NCBI GenBank assembly: GCA_041581935.1 | Contig: JBFICP010000205.1 | Location: forward strand, 1-5,959 | DNA from: JAABYT01 sp041581935 | GTDB taxonomy: Bacteria > Pseudomonadota > Gammaproteobacteria > HK1 | Direction: 5' to 3' | Length of the DNA: 5,959 bases | In this document: positions 5,492-5,959 of the stretch, piece by piece | Layout of the letters: each line of letters starts with the position of its first letter | How positions within the stretch are numbered: the stretch's first letter is position 1 | The notes under the pieces: generated by a model | Databases searched by the model: none | The model's input: the letters and a program-made list of their open reading frames with translations, nothing else | What the model was told of the DNA's origin: nothing | Position numbers and translations under genes: made by a program

Positions 5492-5959
5492 ATGACTGAT
5501 ATGAAGTTCCTGACATTCGACCTTTACGGCACCGTCGTCGACATGCAGCGCGGGCTGACCGAGGCGGTGACGCCGTTTCTGAAAGAAAAGGGATGGGGAG
5601 GGCGTCCTCATCAGTTCGTCACCTGGTGGCGACGCACGCACTTCGAAAATTCCATGATCGATGCGCTATGCGATCGTGGCCATACCCAGTACAGAGAAAT
5701 CGGTCACCGATCCGTTTCCCACGTGATGGATCGCGCTGAGATTGCCTATTCGAGCGACGACGTTTTTTGGCTCGTAGCGCAGATTGAAAAACTGCGCCCA
5801 TTTCCCGACGTTCTGGAAGCGCTTGGCAGGCTGAAGACCCGGTACGGTCTCGCCATTCTGTCGAACGGTGATCGCGATATGCTGAGTAATGCCGCTCGCT
5901 ATGTGGGTTTTGAATTCGATGCCGTGATTTCTGTCGAGGAAGCGGGCTATTTCAAGCCG
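5492..5959 (+). CDS. HAD hydrolase, haloacid dehalogenase type II-like, N-terminal part (cut by right edge)
   Basis: The frame is open from ATG 5492 to the last base, giving 156 residues; the C-terminal third is outside the window. Motif I is LTFDLYGTVVDM with nucleophile Asp10 and Thr14. The cap region begins with TWWRRTHFENSM (44-55), where Arg47 aligns with the substrate arginine of L-2-haloacid dehalogenases. Motif II is AILSNGD with Ser124 and Asn125, and motif III is SVEEAGYFKP with Lys155 at the very edge. This arrangement fits the type II haloacid dehalogenase subfamily, which hydrolyses 2-haloacids through an aspartyl ester, but many members are phosphatases of unknown substrate, and the downstream residues (Ser175/Asn177/Asp180 in the dehalogenases) that would help decide are missing. 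Start is ATG 5492, 29 bases after the AKR stop, with weak ribosome-site support; ATG 5501, three codons in, is an alternative. Same-strand spacing suggests membership in the operon. Confidence 0.85.
   Translation, partial: MTDMKFLTFDLYGTVVDMQRGLTEAVTPFLKEKGWGGRPHQFVTWWRRTHFENSMIDALCDRGHTQYREIGHRSVSHVMDRAEIAYSSDDVFWLVAQIEKLRPFPDVLEALGRLKTRYGLAILSNGDRDMLSNAARYVGFEFDAVISVEEAGYFKP

Overview
The window is a GC-rich stretch with seven consecutive genes, all on the + strand. They are packed with 1- to 4-base overlaps or gaps of at most about 35 bases, so it reads as the middle of one catabolic operon. The protein sequences look proteobacterial (Pseudomonadota), but nothing here fixes a genus. No RNA gene, insertion sequence, CRISPR array, promoter or rho-independent terminator is visible, and no gene-free stretch exceeds about 40 bases. 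The first and last genes are cut by the window edges.

Layout: (1) the C-terminal third of a phosphate acetyltransferase (pta), 1-372; (2) a Gfo/Idh/MocA-family NAD(P)-dependent oxidoreductase, 369-1406; (3) a four-carbon acid-sugar kinase of the former DUF1537 family, OtnK type, 1425-2699; (4) a short class II aldolase-family decarboxylase, OtnC type, 2707-3330; (5) a TauD/TfdA-like Fe(II)/2-oxoglutarate dioxygenase, 3330-4385; (6) an aldo/keto reductase of the D-threo-aldose (L-fucose) 1-dehydrogenase type, 4422-5462; (7) the N-terminal half of a haloacid-dehalogenase type II-like HAD hydrolase, from 5492 past the right edge.

The recognisable core is otnK-otnC. In characterised bacteria OtnK phosphorylates 3-oxo-tetronate at O4, and OtnC decarboxylates the product to dihydroxyacetone phosphate and CO2. 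The usual partners, the LtnD dehydrogenase and the OtnI isomerase, are absent from the window. Instead the core is flanked by a Gfo/Idh/MocA oxidoreductase and an aldose-dehydrogenase-like AKR. A plausible reading is that these two supply the 3-oxo-tetronate, or a related branched or substituted sugar acid, by a different route. The dioxygenase would then trim or activate a modified precursor. The pta gene implies that some operon enzyme, possibly upstream and out of view, releases acetyl phosphate. A sulfoacetaldehyde acetyltransferase (Xsc) or a phosphoketolase would fit. Pta plus a TauD-like dioxygenase therefore raises the possibility of a sulfonated or otherwise modified sugar as substrate. 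This is a hypothesis from gene content, not something the sequence proves.
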